DNA of 64,000 bases from Shimia marina (GCF_001458175.1 NZ_CYPW01000001.1:124001-188000); one strand, 5' to 3'; numbered from the stretch's first letter, positions 10,111-19,291 are shown. Notes: generated from the sequence alone by a model not told the origin. Translations and numbers: made by a program.

Positions 10111-11355
10111 TTACAGCGCTGCCGCTGTTGTGGCGTAGAAGAAGGCATCAAAGTTGCGCAGCACGGGTGCCTCTGGCAGCTCGATCACGCGGTTCACGAT
10201 AAAGGGCACTTCCTGCTCGGTCAGGCCGCCATGGCTGCGCAGCGGCTCTTTCAGAGCGGCCAGATCATGGCGGTGCTCAGAGGTGCCGATGGTGACGTTT
10301 TCACCAGAGATCACCACAAGATCGCCAATCCGGTCACCGGGCAGCTCAAAGCGCTCCATGGCCTCTTCTTTGTCCACCGCCAGAATGATGCCGTCCTGTG
10401 CGCTCAACTTGGCGATCATCTCCGCGCGGTCTGCACCTTCGGGCAGATAGATGGTTGCAAAAGAGCCCAGCGCGCCATGGTGCACCACATAAGGGTCAGT
10501 GATCGGCAGGATCACGCGCGCGGCGTCTTTGCCCAGCCACTCATCCATCAGATCCTGAGTATAGATCACATTGGGCGTGCCATCTGCGTGGTGCTTGGGC
10601 TTCATGCCGTGGTCAGCGGTGACCACGATGGCCGCGCCCAGCGCGTCCAGTTCGCCCAGATAGCGATCAAACATTTCATAGAAATCCAGCGCGCCCTGCT
10701 GTTCTGGAGCGAATTTGTGCTGAATGTAGTCCGTGGTGGAGAGATACATCACGTCCGGCTTGAATTCTTTGAGCAGCTTCACACCGGCGGCGAAGACAAA
10801 TTCGCTCAGTTCAGCGGAATAGACTTCTGGCACTTCCATGCCGAGCCACTCAGAGGCGTTGTCGATGCCATGCTCTGCTTTGGTGGTTTCGCCGGAGCGT
10901 TCGGAGGAAAAGGCCACCGCGCGGTCTTCGTCAAACTTAAGACCAGCGCCCAGAAGCGCGCGCAGCTTGTCTTTGGCGGTGACCATAGCGACGCGGGCGC
11001 CTGCTTCGTAGAACTGAGAGAAGATGGTTGGCGCGCGCAGGAAACGCACATCGTTCATCATCACTTCTTCGCCGGTATCAGGATCAATCAGATAGTTGCC
11101 GCAGATACCGTGTACTTTTGGTGGCTGGCCGGTGGCGATGGAGAGGTTGTTGGGGTTGGTGAAGGACGGGATCACCGAATGCGCAAGACGGTCAGTGCCG
11201 GTTTCGCGCATCTTCTTGAGGTTAGGCATCAGGCCTTTGGCGATGGCGACTTCCAGATACTCTGGCTCGCAACCGTCCAGACAGATGGCAATCGCCGGGA
11301 CCTTTGGGGTGGGATAAACGCGGGTGTTCGCTTCTACGGGCGCGTGAATGGTCAT
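10111..11355 (-). CDS. phnA: Phosphonoacetate hydrolase
   Basis: Cleaves the C-P bond of phosphonoacetate to acetate and phosphate. It has 414 residues and belongs to the alkaline-phosphatase superfamily, with two metal-binding clusters: [12 protein letters not shown] (about residues 22-33), the Thr nucleophile region [13 protein letters not shown] (about 64-76), and [13 protein letters not shown] (about 245-257), plus a C-terminal [14 protein letters not shown] good AAGGA site precedes the ATG at 11355. It is the middle gene, 20 bp downstream of phnW and 4 bp upstream of phnY. Hydrolysis releases inorganic phosphate irrespective of host phosphate status in the known pathway, so the operon can supply C, N and P. 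Confidence 0.95.
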   Translation of the reverse strand: MTIHAPVEANTRVYPTPKVPAIAICLDGCEPEYLEVAIAKGLMPNLKKMRETGTDRLAHSVIPSFTNPNNLSIATGQPPKVHGICGNYLIDPDTGEEVMMNDVRFLRAPTIFSQFYEAGARVAMVTAKDKLRALLGAGLKFDEDRAVAFSSERSGETTKAEHGIDNASEWLGMEVPEVYSAELSEFVFAAGVKLLKEFKPDVMYLSTTDYIQHKFAPEQQGALDFYEMFDRYLGELDALGAAIVVTADHGMKPKHHADGTPNVIYTQDLMDEWLGKDAARVILPITDPYVVHHGALGSFATIYLPEGADRAEMIAKLSAQDGIILAVDKEEAMERFELPGDRIGDLVVISGENVTIGTSEHRHDLAALKEPLRSHGGLTEQEVPFIVNRVIELPEAPVLRNFDAFFYATTAAAL

Positions 11356-11375
11356 GTGATATTCCTTTGTAAACT

Positions 11376-12563
11376 TTAAGCGGCCAGCTTGGCGCGTTCT
11401 TGAAGGGCCAGAGCCGGAGGCGCGGCACTCGCCACCCCCATTTCCGCCAGCGTTTCTTTGGCGGCGGTGACGACCTGCCGCATGATGTGTTCGTCCATCT
11501 GCCCGATGCAGCCGACGCGGAAACTGTCCACAACGGTCAGTTTTCCGGGATAGATGATAAAGCCCTTTTCTTTCATCAGCGCATAGAACTGATCAAAGAC
11601 GAAGTTCTCATCCGCAGGGCAGAAGAAGGTCACGATGATCGGCGACAACCAGCGGTCTTTGAGCAGGGTTTCAAAGCCAAGCTCGCGCATGCCTTCGACC
11701 ATCACATCGCGGTTGCGGGCATAGCGTGCGCCACGGCCTGCTACGCCGCCTTCGACCTTATGCCCCTTCAGCGCTTCAAGGAAGGCCGCAACCACATGGG
11801 TTGGTGGAGTGAAGCGCCACTGACCGGTCTTGTTCATGTGCGCCCATTGGGCATGCACATCCAGCGACAGGGAGTGGCTGTTGCCCTTGGCGGCCTCAAG
11901 CTCGCTCTTGCGGGCAATGATAAAGCCAAAGCCGGGCACGCCTTCGATGCATTTGTTGGCCGAGGACACCATCGCCTCATAGCGGATGTCGGCGACTTTA
12001 AGCTCGATGGCCCCAAAGGCGGACATGCTGTCGATCAGCAGTTTGCGACCCGCGCCATAGGTGGCTTCAGAGATTTCTTCAATCGGGTTCAAAATGCCGG
12101 AGCTGGTTTCGCAGTGGATGGCCACAACATGGGTGATGGCGGGATCCTCTGCGAGGATTTTGGCCACTTCCTCACCGCGTGGCGGGAGATAGTCCCCTTT
12201 GTCCAACACGATGTGTTCGCGGTTCAGATACGCCAGCGTCTGGGCAGACCGTTTGCCATAGGCGCCATTGGCCAGAACCAGTGTCTTGCCATCTTTTGGG
12301 ATGAAGGAGGCAAGCATGGCCTCCACTGCGAAAGAGCCGCTGCCCTGCATGGGCACGCAATCAAAGTCATCCGCCCCCTCGCCCAGCATCTCAAGTAGCT
12401 GGCTACGCATGGATTTGGTCATGGCGCGGAAATCATCATCCCAGCTGCCCCAATCACGCAACATCGCCTCTTTGACCGCGTAAGACGTGGTCAGTGGGCC
12501 AGGTGTTAACAGGAAGGGTTCCCCCAATTTGGGCGGGGCAATTTGCGTCTTCTGAGCGACCAT
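11376..12563 (-). CDS. phnW: 2-Aminoethylphosphonate:pyruvate aminotransferase
   Basis: PLP enzyme converting 2-aminoethylphosphonate plus pyruvate to phosphonoacetaldehyde plus alanine, the entry step of the operon. It has 395 residues and is a class-V aminotransferase. Visible features are LTPGPLTTS near the N-terminus, MQGSGSFAVEAML, the DSMSAFGA cofactor-binding aspartate, the PLP lysine in SANKCIEG (Lys204), and VDSFRVGCIG near the C-terminus. GGAGAG precedes the ATG. A 116-bp divergent region separates it from the LysR gene and carries an inverted repeat, so LysR-type control is likely. Confidence 0.95.
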   Translation of the reverse strand: MVAQKTQIAPPKLGEPFLLTPGPLTTSYAVKEAMLRDWGSWDDDFRAMTKSMRSQLLEMLGEGADDFDCVPMQGSGSFAVEAMLASFIPKDGKTLVLANGAYGKRSAQTLAYLNREHIVLDKGDYLPPRGEEVAKILAEDPAITHVVAIHCETSSGILNPIEEISEATYGAGRKLLIDSMSAFGAIELKVADIRYEAMVSSANKCIEGVPGFGFIIARKSELEAAKGNSHSLSLDVHAQWAHMNKTGQWRFTPPTHVVAAFLEALKGHKVEGGVAGRGARYARNRDVMVEGMRELGFETLLKDRWLSPIIVTFFCPADENFVFDQFYALMKEKGFIIYPGKLTVVDSFRVGCIGQMDEHIMRQVVTAAKETLAEMGVASAAPPALALQERAKLAA

Positions 12564-12643
12564 TTCAGCTCTCCGAAATTGATTGTTGAGAACAGCATTG
12601 CAGCAATGGCATCTATATGTGAAATTGCAAATATCAATCGTTA

Positions 12644-12660
12644 TATAGGCTCAACCTATA
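12644..12660. promoter_or_regulatory. Candidate LysR-type operator between phnW and the regulator
   Basis: Perfect inverted repeat TATAGG-CTCAA-CCTATA, 20 bp upstream of the LysR start. It is a typical LysR-type dyad in size and symmetry. A 13/17 match in the same orientation class lies upstream of the phosphonate ABC importer (17996-18012). Confidence 0.6.
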
Positions 12661-12679
12661 AGCAAAGTCAGGGACAAAA

Positions 12680-13567
12680 ATGCGTCACAGCCAGCTGAAA
12701 GCCTTTCATCATGTGGCCCTCATGGGCGGCTTCTCCAGGGCGGCGGAGGCCTTGTTTTTGTCGCAGCCTGCGATCTCTGAGCAGGTGCGCAAGCTCGAAC
12801 AGGATCATGACGTTCTGCTGTTTCACCGTGAGCGTAAACGGGTGCGCCTGACCCTCGCCGGAGAGCAGTTGTTCCGCCTGACCAAGCAGTTTTTTGAGAT
12901 TGAGCAGCAGATCGAAGAGAATCTCTCAGAGGCCTCTGCCTCAACCGAAGGGGAGATCCGCATTCTGGTGGATTCGGCGCACCACGTGACAGATATTCTG
13001 CGCCGTTTTCTGAAGCGCTATCCGAAGGTGACCGTGTCCATGCAGGTGGGGAACACGGAAAACATCATCGAAGCCCTGCGAGCGTATAACGCGGAAATCG
13101 GGGTGATCGGCAGCCAGGAAGCGGGCAAGGATGTGACAACACTGGATCTGGGGGCTACGGATATTGTGGCCTTTGTCGCGCGGGAGGTCATTGCCGAAGA
13201 CAAACCCTCGATCACGCTTGAAGAGTTGTCAAACTATCCGCTTGTGTTTCGCGAACAGGGTTCGCAGACGCGTCAGAAGCTGGTGGATGCCGCAGCCGGA
13301 CAAGGCCGCGCGTTGACCCCGGCGATTGTCGCGGAGGGTCGTGAAGCGGTGCGGGAGATTGTGGCCTCTGGGGCAGGGATCGGCTTTGTGTCCAAGGCAG
13401 AATATGTACAGGACCCGCGCGTGCAGCAGATGGAACTGGCTGATCTGGATGTGAGCATGAGCGAAACGCTGGTGCATCTCACACAGCGTCGCGATGTGCG
13501 GGTGATCCGCCTGTTCATGGAAATCGCACGTTCCGTACAGGCTCAGAAAAAAGCCCCCACCACATAA
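12680..13567 (+). CDS. LysR-family regulator of the phosphonate genes
   Basis: A 295-residue LysR-type activator. Residues 1-60 form the winged HTH (FHHVALMGGFSRAAEALFLSQPAISEQVRKLEQ), a linker helix follows to about 90, then a periplasmic-binding-like effector domain to the end (FREQGSQTRQKLVDAA, GREAVREIVASGAGIGFVSKAE). ATG 12680 has AGGGA upstream. It is divergent from phnWAY and lies next to the 2-aminoethylphosphonate-type importer, a layout also known in rhizobial phn clusters. AEP or a pathway intermediate is the likely inducer, which is inference. Confidence 0.9.
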   Translation: MRHSQLKAFHHVALMGGFSRAAEALFLSQPAISEQVRKLEQDHDVLLFHRERKRVRLTLAGEQLFRLTKQFFEIEQQIEENLSEASASTEGEIRILVDSAHHVTDILRRFLKRYPKVTVSMQVGNTENIIEALRAYNAEIGVIGSQEAGKDVTTLDLGATDIVAFVAREVIAEDKPSITLEELSNYPLVFREQGSQTRQKLVDAAAGQGRALTPAIVAEGREAVREIVASGAGIGFVSKAEYVQDPRVQQMELADLDVSMSETLVHLTQRRDVRVIRLFMEIARSVQAQKKAPTT

Positions 13568-13578
13568 GCGGCGGGGGC
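13546..13578. terminator. Convergent terminator (LysR gene / ABC importer operon)
   Basis: GCCCCC (13553-13558) pairs with GGGGGC (13573-13578), with additional inner pairs. On the minus strand it is followed by a T7 tract (A-run 13546-13552), fitting the end of the permease transcript. It overlaps the last codons of the LysR gene. Confidence 0.7.
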
Positions 13579-13605
13579 ATTGTCTATTTAGCGGTGGTTG
13601 CAGGT

Positions 13606-15627
13606 TTAGCGCGTGCGCCAGGCCTGTGTGCGGCGCAGGATGCCACGCGATGCGATCAGGTGAATGATCCGTGCCGCCGCATTGGTGTAAAAGATCATCA
13701 TCCCCATGGCCGCAGCCGGTGCGATGTCGCCCGCATCGTCCATGTTCAACACGGCAATGGAGGCCAATGTTGTTTTGGGCGAATAGAGGAACACCACGGC
13801 AGATACCGTCGTCATGGCATTCACAAACAGATAGATGGAAATGTCCAAGACGGTGGGCAGGCTGACCGGAACGGTGACACGGGCAAAGAGCTTCAACGTG
13901 GGCTGCTTGAGTGACGCAGACACAGATTCAAACTCACGGTCCATCTGTTTGAGCGAGGTCATCGCGGTCAGATGGGACACGGTGTAGAAGTGTGTCACCG
14001 TGCAGATCACCAGAATGGTCATGGTGCCGTAAATCGCATTAAGCGGATTATCCGGGTTGTTGAAGAAGAAGATGTAGGCGAGGCCCAGCACCATGCCCGG
14101 GATGGCCATGGGCAACATGGCAAACATCTGAAACACCGCGCGCCCTGCGCCAAAGCCGTTGGATTTCTCCACCAGATAGGCCCCGAAGAACACCACCGAT
14201 GTCCCACAGATCGCGGTCAGCAACGCCAATTTGATGGAGTTGAAGTAAGAGGCCCAGCCGCCGCCGTCCATTTTATCGAACTGGTAGTTGTTCAGGCTCA
14301 GACTGAGATCATAGGGCCAGAACTTCACCAGCGCAGCAAATTGACAGACCGCCAGCATGCCCAAGATGAACAGCGCCACAAGAGAACAGTAGATCAGGAA
14401 GCCCCGGTCTGCCGCCGCATTGGGCGTGGGCTGATAGGGCACGGAGCGCGCCGATAGCAGCGCCACCTGTTTGGATTGCACCATCCGGTCGATGGCAAAG
14501 GCCAGAATGGCAGGCACCACAAGCACCACAGAGACCACCGCACCCATTTCAAAGTTCTGCTGACCGATCACCTGTTTATAGATGTCCACCGCAAGCACAT
14601 TGAATTGTCCGCCAATCACCTTGGGCAAGCCGAAGTCGGTGATCACCAGATTGAACACCACAAAGGCGGCAGAGATCAGACCATAGCGCACACCGGGGAC
14701 CGTGACCGTCCAGAAGGTGCGCCATGGGGTGGCACGCAGGCTGGTCGCGGCCTCATAGAGACGGGCATCTGAGATGGCCAATGCCGCCGAGATGATGATG
14801 AAGGCATGTGGGAAGGTGAAGAAGACTGAGCCAATGACAATGCCGATTGGCCCATAGATACTGGCCCCAAACAGCAGCTCTTTGATCATGCCCTGATTGC
14901 CGAAGAGATAGACCAGCGCGATGCCGGGCAAGAGCGACGGCACAAGGATGGGTGCCATAGCAATCAGTCGGAAGAAGCCTTTGAAGCGCATGCAGCTGCG
15001 GTTGAGCGCATAGGCAAACCAGAAGGCCAGAGAGACTGTGACCACCGTGGAGAGCACTGCAATCCAGAGCGAGTTCTTGATAGAATTAAACAGCGCTGGC
15101 GTAGAGAAGTAGCTGATAAAGTTGTCCACGCCGGTGGATTTTGTCGGTCTCAGCTGCACCCGTCGAAAGGTGTTGGAATCCAGCGTTTGCCACGCGGTGT
15201 CATCATAAAGCGTGGAGCCGACCAGAAAGCGGCCGTTTTCTGCAACGTTGCGGATCTGATACATCACCGGGCTGCGGAAGCTGAACTCCGGGAAGAACGC
15301 TGTCACGCCAAGGCGGCCATCGGCACCGGTGCTCAGATCGCTGTCGGCATAGGCCTCTGTCTGGGCATTGAGCGCCGCGCCGGTGAGCACAGAGCCATCA
15401 AACACGCCGGCCTCATCGCTGACCTGAAACTCATATTGGGAGAGTTCAAAGCGATAGGTCGAAAAGGATTTGGACAGCATGGAAAACAGCGGGAACGCCA
15501 GGGTGATCACCAGATAGAGCGCAATGATGATCATGCCGCCGCGCATCATCAAATCATCGCGGCTCAGCTTTCCCTTGATGTCCTTGCCCGGGGGCAGTTC
15601 GGAAGTATGTGAAGACGCCAGTGTCAT
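13606..15627 (-). CDS. phnU2: 2-Aminoethylphosphonate-type ABC transporter permease (fused double permease)
   Basis: Inner-membrane channel of the importer. It has 673 residues and carries two binding-protein-dependent permease halves in one chain (about residues 190-400 and 450-660), each with an EAA-loop-like stretch (YEAATSLRATPWRTFWTVTVP and FESVSASLKQPTLKLF). The first membrane helix (about 30-52) is followed by an unusual periplasmic domain of about 130 residues before the first channel half. It matches the PhnU2-type family (TIGR03262, named from memory). It overlaps the ATPase stop by one base (TGATG), so it is translationally coupled. Confidence 0.88.
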   Translation of the reverse strand: MTLASSHTSELPPGKDIKGKLSRDDLMMRGGMIIIALYLVITLAFPLFSMLSKSFSTYRFELSQYEFQVSDEAGVFDGSVLTGAALNAQTEAYADSDLSTGADGRLGVTAFFPEFSFRSPVMYQIRNVAENGRFLVGSTLYDDTAWQTLDSNTFRRVQLRPTKSTGVDNFISYFSTPALFNSIKNSLWIAVLSTVVTVSLAFWFAYALNRSCMRFKGFFRLIAMAPILVPSLLPGIALVYLFGNQGMIKELLFGASIYGPIGIVIGSVFFTFPHAFIIISAALAISDARLYEAATSLRATPWRTFWTVTVPGVRYGLISAAFVVFNLVITDFGLPKVIGGQFNVLAVDIYKQVIGQQNFEMGAVVSVVLVVPAILAFAIDRMVQSKQVALLSARSVPYQPTPNAAADRGFLIYCSLVALFILGMLAVCQFAALVKFWPYDLSLSLNNYQFDKMDGGGWASYFNSIKLALLTAICGTSVVFFGAYLVEKSNGFGAGRAVFQMFAMLPMAIPGMVLGLAYIFFFNNPDNPLNAIYGTMTILVICTVTHFYTVSHLTAMTSLKQMDREFESVSASLKQPTLKLFARVTVPVSLPTVLDISIYLFVNAMTTVSAVVFLYSPKTTLASIAVLNMDDAGDIAPAAAMGMMIFYTNAAARIIHLIASRGILRRTQAWRTR

Positions 15628-16739
15628 CAGCTCTCTCCCGAACGATCAAACGCCATCAGCCGGTCTGCGGGCAGCTCGATGATCATCGGTTTGCCCTCGG
15701 CAAGACCCAGACGTCGCACGGCGTTGATGGAGAAATCGGCAATCAGCTCTGCGCCGCCAAAGCGATCATTCTGCAGACGACAGCGCCAGAAGGATCCGAG
15801 GAACTCCATCTCATGTAAGAGCACTTCGATACAGTTCTGCTCAGCACTCTCAGGCTGATATCCCACCTCATGAGGGATGATGTCTTCGGGGCGGATGGCG
15901 GCCACAACGGCGGCACCATCGGAAAAATCATGGGCATGGCAGGCAAAGCTATCTTCACCAATGGCAAGGCGGCCGCCATTGGCCACAGCGCTGTCGATCT
16001 GGTTCATTTCGCCAATGAAGTCGGCGACAAACAGATTGCTAGGCTCGCGGTAGACCTCAGTGGGGGAGCCGACCTGTTCGATCACCCCATGGTTCATCAC
16101 AACAATGCGGTCGGCCATGGCGAGCGCTTCTTCCTGATCGTGGGTCACCATGACAGTTGTGACCCCCAGCTTGCGCTGCAGCTCTTTGATTTCGTGGCGC
16201 AGATGCACGCGCACTTTGGCATCCAGCGCCGAGAGCGGCTCATCCAGAAGCAGAAGCCCCGGTTTGGTGGCGATGGCGCGGGCCAGCGCAATACGCTGCT
16301 GCTGACCACCTGAGAGCTGAGCGGGGTATTTTTTGCCCTGATCGGGCAGGCCAACCAGCTTCAGCAGATCTTTGACACGGGTGGCGATTTCCGCCTTGCT
16401 GCGCCCGGCATTTTCCAGACCGAAGGCGATGTTTTTCTCAATCGTCAGGTTTGGGAACAGCGCGTAGGACTGAAAGACGATACCAAAATCGCGCTCTGAA
16501 GGTGGCAGGTTGGAGACGTCTTTGCCGTCCTGCGTGATCGACCCGCGGGTTTGCAGATCAAGGCCAGCAATGGCCCGCAGCAGGGTTGTTTTTCCGCAGC
16601 CCGATGGCCCGAGAAAACAAATGAATTCGCCTTCTTTGATGTCCAGTGAAATGTCTCTGAGAGCCAAAAAGGTTCCGAACGCTTTCCATAAGTCTTTTAT
16701 GCTCAGGTAAAATTCGCCTGATGTTTGTTCTGCAGTCAC
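15627..16739 (-). CDS. phnT2: 2-Aminoethylphosphonate-type ABC transporter ATPase
   Basis: Cytoplasmic ATPase energising AEP-type uptake. It shows Walker A GPSGCGKTT, Q-loop FQSYALFPNL, signature LSGGQQQR, Walker B LLLLDEPLSALD and H-loop VMVTHDQEEA, followed by a C-terminal TOBE-like domain (VAAIRPEDIIPHE). Start choice: GTG 16737-16739 with AAGGA 8 nt upstream gives 370 residues. A longer frame begins at TTG 16778, with no ribosome site and an untypical N-terminus. It lies downstream of the binding protein and separated from it by a strong hairpin, which usually lowers ATPase expression relative to the binding protein. Confidence 0.88.
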   Translation of the reverse strand: MTAEQTSGEFYLSIKDLWKAFGTFLALRDISLDIKEGEFICFLGPSGCGKTTLLRAIAGLDLQTRGSITQDGKDVSNLPPSERDFGIVFQSYALFPNLTIEKNIAFGLENAGRSKAEIATRVKDLLKLVGLPDQGKKYPAQLSGGQQQRIALARAIATKPGLLLLDEPLSALDAKVRVHLRHEIKELQRKLGVTTVMVTHDQEEALAMADRIVVMNHGVIEQVGSPTEVYREPSNLFVADFIGEMNQIDSAVANGGRLAIGEDSFACHAHDFSDGAAVVAAIRPEDIIPHEVGYQPESAEQNCIEVLLHEMEFLGSFWRCRLQNDRFGGAELIADFSINAVRRLGLAEGKPMIIELPADRLMAFDRSGES

Positions 16740-16831
16740 GGGTTCAGTCCTTAGATCTTCGCTGATCGCGCACACCAACGGCTCTGGCAGGGGCCAGGCT
16801 CTGTCGGGACAGCGGGTAATTGACGGATCTG

Positions 16832-16853
16832 TGCGGGGGCCTGCGCCCCCGCA
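16832..16853 (-). terminator. Intercistronic hairpin between binding protein and ATPase
   Basis: Nine-pair stem TGCGGGGGC / GCCCCCGCA with a 4-nt loop, only 9 bp beyond the binding-protein stop and with no T-tract. It probably stabilises the upstream mRNA or partially attenuates, giving excess binding protein over ATPase and permease. Confidence 0.6.
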
Positions 16854-16862
16854 GCTGTTGGA

Positions 16863-17882
16863 TTATTTAGGGTCAGATTTGCCATCGTAGCGCGACTGCC
16901 ACTCTTTGAGGATGGCCGCACGGTTGTTGGCAGCATACTCAAAGTCGTTGTCAATCATCGCATCCAGCAGGCCCTCTGGGAAATACTCGACCGGCTTGGC
17001 CACACCAGGATAGGCGACAACGGCATAGCCGGAGTTGTACATCTCATTGGCTGCCTTGGTGACAGAGAAGTCCAGAACCTTCTGGGCGGCTTCAAGATTG
17101 GCGGTGCCAGCCACAATCGCAGAGGCTTCCATATCCCAGCCTACGCCTTCGCTTGGCACGATGATTTCCAGCGGCGCGCCTGCGGCTTTGGACTTGGCGC
17201 CACGGAAGGCAAAGGAAATACCAATCGGGATTTCGCCTGCGGCGGCCAGTTTACAAGGCTTGGAGCCGGAATGGGTGTAGCGCGCAATGTTGTTGTGCAG
17301 CGCATCCATATATTCCCAACCGCCCTCTTCACCGAAGAGCTGCAGCCAGCTGGAAACGTCAAGGAACCCCGTGCCCGAAGAGTTCGGGTTTGGCATGATC
17401 ACGTGACCTTCATACATCGGGTCGGTGAGATCCTGCCAGGAGGTCGGCGGGGTCAGACCGTTCTTTTCGGCCTCAACAGTGTTGTAGCAGACAGAGGCCA
17501 CCCAGGCATCCATGCCCACCCAAGACGGTGTCTCACCGCTGTCGACAAATTTGGCGTCAAGCTTCTCCACACCTTCTGGTGCGTAGGGTTCGAGCATGCC
17601 TTCGGACTTCAGCAGCAGAAGTGACGTGGCCGCCAGCCCCCAGACAAGATCGGCCTGCGGATTGTCACGCTCGGCCAGCAACTTGGCTGTGATGATACCG
17701 GTGGAGTCACGCACCCAGTTGATTTTGATGTCCGGATAGCTTTCGTTGAATGTTTCAGCGTATCTGGCCAGATCTTCCGCCTCGACTGCCGTATATACTG
17801 TCAGCTCGGTTTCGGCGACAGCCCCCGTGGCAACCAGGGCGCTCAAGGCCAGGCTTGCGTAAAATGACGCAGCTTTTTTCAT
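16863..17882 (-). CDS. phnS2: 2-Aminoethylphosphonate-type ABC transporter substrate-binding protein
   Basis: Periplasmic binding protein, 339 residues. It has a Sec signal peptide (MKKAASFYASLALSALVATGAVA, cleavage near residue 23), then a type-2 periplasmic fold beginning TELTVYTAVEAEDL and continuing with WGLAATSLLLLKSEG and MPNPNSSGTGFL, the latter typical of Fe3+/AEP-binding relatives. GAGGAAG precedes the ATG. It is first in the importer operon, about 2 kb from the LysR gene. Iron (Fbp) transporters share this fold, but the neighbourhood with phnWAY and the fused permease supports phosphonate. An upstream LysR-like box at 17996-18012 ties it to the phnWAY regulator. Confidence 0.88.
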   Translation of the reverse strand: MKKAASFYASLALSALVATGAVAETELTVYTAVEAEDLARYAETFNESYPDIKINWVRDSTGIITAKLLAERDNPQADLVWGLAATSLLLLKSEGMLEPYAPEGVEKLDAKFVDSGETPSWVGMDAWVASVCYNTVEAEKNGLTPPTSWQDLTDPMYEGHVIMPNPNSSGTGFLDVSSWLQLFGEEGGWEYMDALHNNIARYTHSGSKPCKLAAAGEIPIGISFAFRGAKSKAAGAPLEIIVPSEGVGWDMEASAIVAGTANLEAAQKVLDFSVTKAANEMYNSGYAVVAYPGVAKPVEYFPEGLLDAMIDNDFEYAANNRAAILKEWQSRYDGKSDPK

Positions 17883-18184
17883 TTTTCTTCCTCTGTTGGT
17901 TTCAGATCAGGACGCAGGATTCTTGGTGATCACTTTCGTCTTTGATCAGTTTGTCATGTTTCATAGACAAGAGAAGTTGATTTAACCTACAACTTTATAA
18001 CTTCAGCCTATGGATATTTTAAGCACAGGAATAGGAAAAAGCCTTAAAAATAAGCCCTCCATAGAAAAGCGCGCTCTTGCCCTTAAAAAGAAGGGGCATG
18101 TGATCGGCAAAGCCGCCCTGCTATTTTTGAAGAAACGGCAGAATGGCTGTCTAAAAATTAGGCAACACTTCGCATGATAGCTCT
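17883..18184. other. AT-rich gene-free region upstream of phnS2
   Basis: 302 bp with several A/T tracts and clearly lower GC than its neighbours. It holds the presumed phnS2 promoter and the 17996-18012 box. The distal part (about 18013-18184) has no recognisable gene and abuts the broken SDR, so it may mark a deletion or rearrangement scar. Confidence 0.5.
17996..18012. promoter_or_regulatory. Candidate second LysR-type box upstream of phnS2
   Basis: TATAACTTCAGCCTATG matches the reverse complement of the 12644-12660 dyad (TATAGGTTGAGCCTATA) at 13 of 17 positions, keeping the outer TATA and CCTAT arms. It lies about 115 bp upstream of the phnS2 start, a normal LysR-activator distance. Assignment to the adjacent regulator is inference. 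Confidence 0.45.
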
Positions 18185-18427
18185 TTGCATACTCCCTCAG
18201 TCGCAGAGCAGATCGGAACGAGCACTGCTCCCCCACGCACCGACGATGCCCTCAAATGCGCGGCGATTGGCTTGACCCGCTCCGAGCCCGCCGATTACGT
18301 GGCGCAGGACCTCCGCCGTATTGGGACAGCAGATGAAATCGCGGAACTCGCGCGCTATCTGGCCAGCGACGCCAGCAAATACACTTCGGACCAGCCCTTC
18401 GCCATCGACGGCGGCTGGACCATCTGA
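18185..18427 (+). pseudogene. Scrambled remnant of a short-chain dehydrogenase (SDR)
   Basis: 80 codons resembling pieces of an SDR in the wrong order. HTPSV (normally after the CPGT motif) comes first. [20 protein letters not shown] follows, matching the helix that carries the active-site lysine. It then jumps to [19 protein letters not shown]...AIDGGWTI, the SDR C-terminus. The NAD-binding Rossmann half is absent, and the Tyr of YxxxK is Asp here, so it cannot be catalytic. An in-frame stop at 18152-18154 and AT-rich non-coding DNA precede it. Its best intact relatives are probably 2-keto-3-deoxy-L-fuconate-type dehydrogenases, which fits the FAH-family hydrolase that follows by 18 bp. Confidence 0.65.
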
Positions 18428-18445
18428 GCTAGAAAGGACACGTAC

Positions 18446-19291
18446 ATGAAACTTTTGCGCTATGGCCCCGTTGGGGCAGAGAAACCCGGCATGCTGGATG
18501 ACAATGGAGCGATCCGCGATCTCTCCGGCGTGTTGGACGACATCGCAGGCGATGCGTTGAGCGATGCCAGCCTGAACTCCCTGCGCGGCCTGGATCTCAG
18601 CGGCCTGCCTGTGGTTGAGGGCGATCCCCGCATTGGCGCCTGTGTTGGCGCGGTTGGCAAATTCATCTGTATCGGCCTGAACTACGCGGACCACGCTGCG
18701 GAATCTGGCATGGCCCTGCCCGAAGAGCCGGTGATTTTCTTCAAAGCCACTTCCGCGATCATGGGCCCCAACGATGACGTGGAGATCCCGCGCACATCCG
18801 TCAAAACCGACTGGGAAGTTGAACTGGGCGTGGTGATTGGCAAACATACCAAATACGTCAGCCGCGAAGAGGCGCTTGACCATGTGGCTGGCTATTGTGT
18901 CGTGAACGACCTGTCAGAGCGTGATTTTCAGCTGCACCGCTCCGGCCAGTGGGTGAAGGGCAAAAGCTGTGACACTTTTGGCCCCATTGGCCCATGGCTG
19001 GTGACACGGGATGAGGTTGCCGATCCACAGGATCTGGCGATGTATCTGGAAGTGAACGGACACCGCTATCAGGACGGATCCACCAAGACGATGCATTTTG
19101 ACGTGGCCACAGTGATCTCACATCTGTCTCAGTTCATGAGCCTGCAGCCGGGGGATGTGATCTCCACCGGCACACCCCCGGGCGTGGGCATGGGGCAAAC
19201 CCCACAGACCTACCTGAAGGCTGGAGACAAAATGGAATTGGGCATCGCGGGTCTGGGCGTGCAGAAGCAAACCTGTTTTGACGCCAAATAA
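18446..19291 (+). CDS. FAH-family hydrolase, likely 2,4-diketo-3-deoxy-L-fuconate hydrolase
   Basis: A 281-residue fumarylacetoacetate-hydrolase-fold enzyme, divalent-metal dependent, cleaving a C-C bond in a 2,4-diketo acid. Metal and active-site segments are visible: CIGLNYADHAAESGM, PEEPVIFFKATSAIMGPND, the metal ligands in DWEVELGVVIGK, NDLSERDFQ, KGKSCDTFGPIGPWLVT and ISTGTPPGVGMG. The QLHRSGQWVKGKS stretch is typical of the ureidoglycolate-lyase/diketo-deoxy-fuconate subgroup. The only upstream gene is a broken SDR, which in fucose or rhamnose pathways provides this enzyme's substrate. It is therefore probably a relict of a sugar-acid operon or now has another role. Confidence 0.82.
   Translation: MKLLRYGPVGAEKPGMLDDNGAIRDLSGVLDDIAGDALSDASLNSLRGLDLSGLPVVEGDPRIGACVGAVGKFICIGLNYADHAAESGMALPEEPVIFFKATSAIMGPNDDVEIPRTSVKTDWEVELGVVIGKHTKYVSREEALDHVAGYCVVNDLSERDFQLHRSGQWVKGKSCDTFGPIGPWLVTRDEVADPQDLAMYLEVNGHRYQDGSTKTMHFDVATVISHLSQFMSLQPGDVISTGTPPGVGMGQTPQTYLKAGDKMELGIAGLGVQKQTCFDAK

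Noticed and set aside
18185-18427. A short intact SDR gene
   Set aside because: Missing cofactor domain, lost catalytic Tyr and permuted segment order indicate a remnant.
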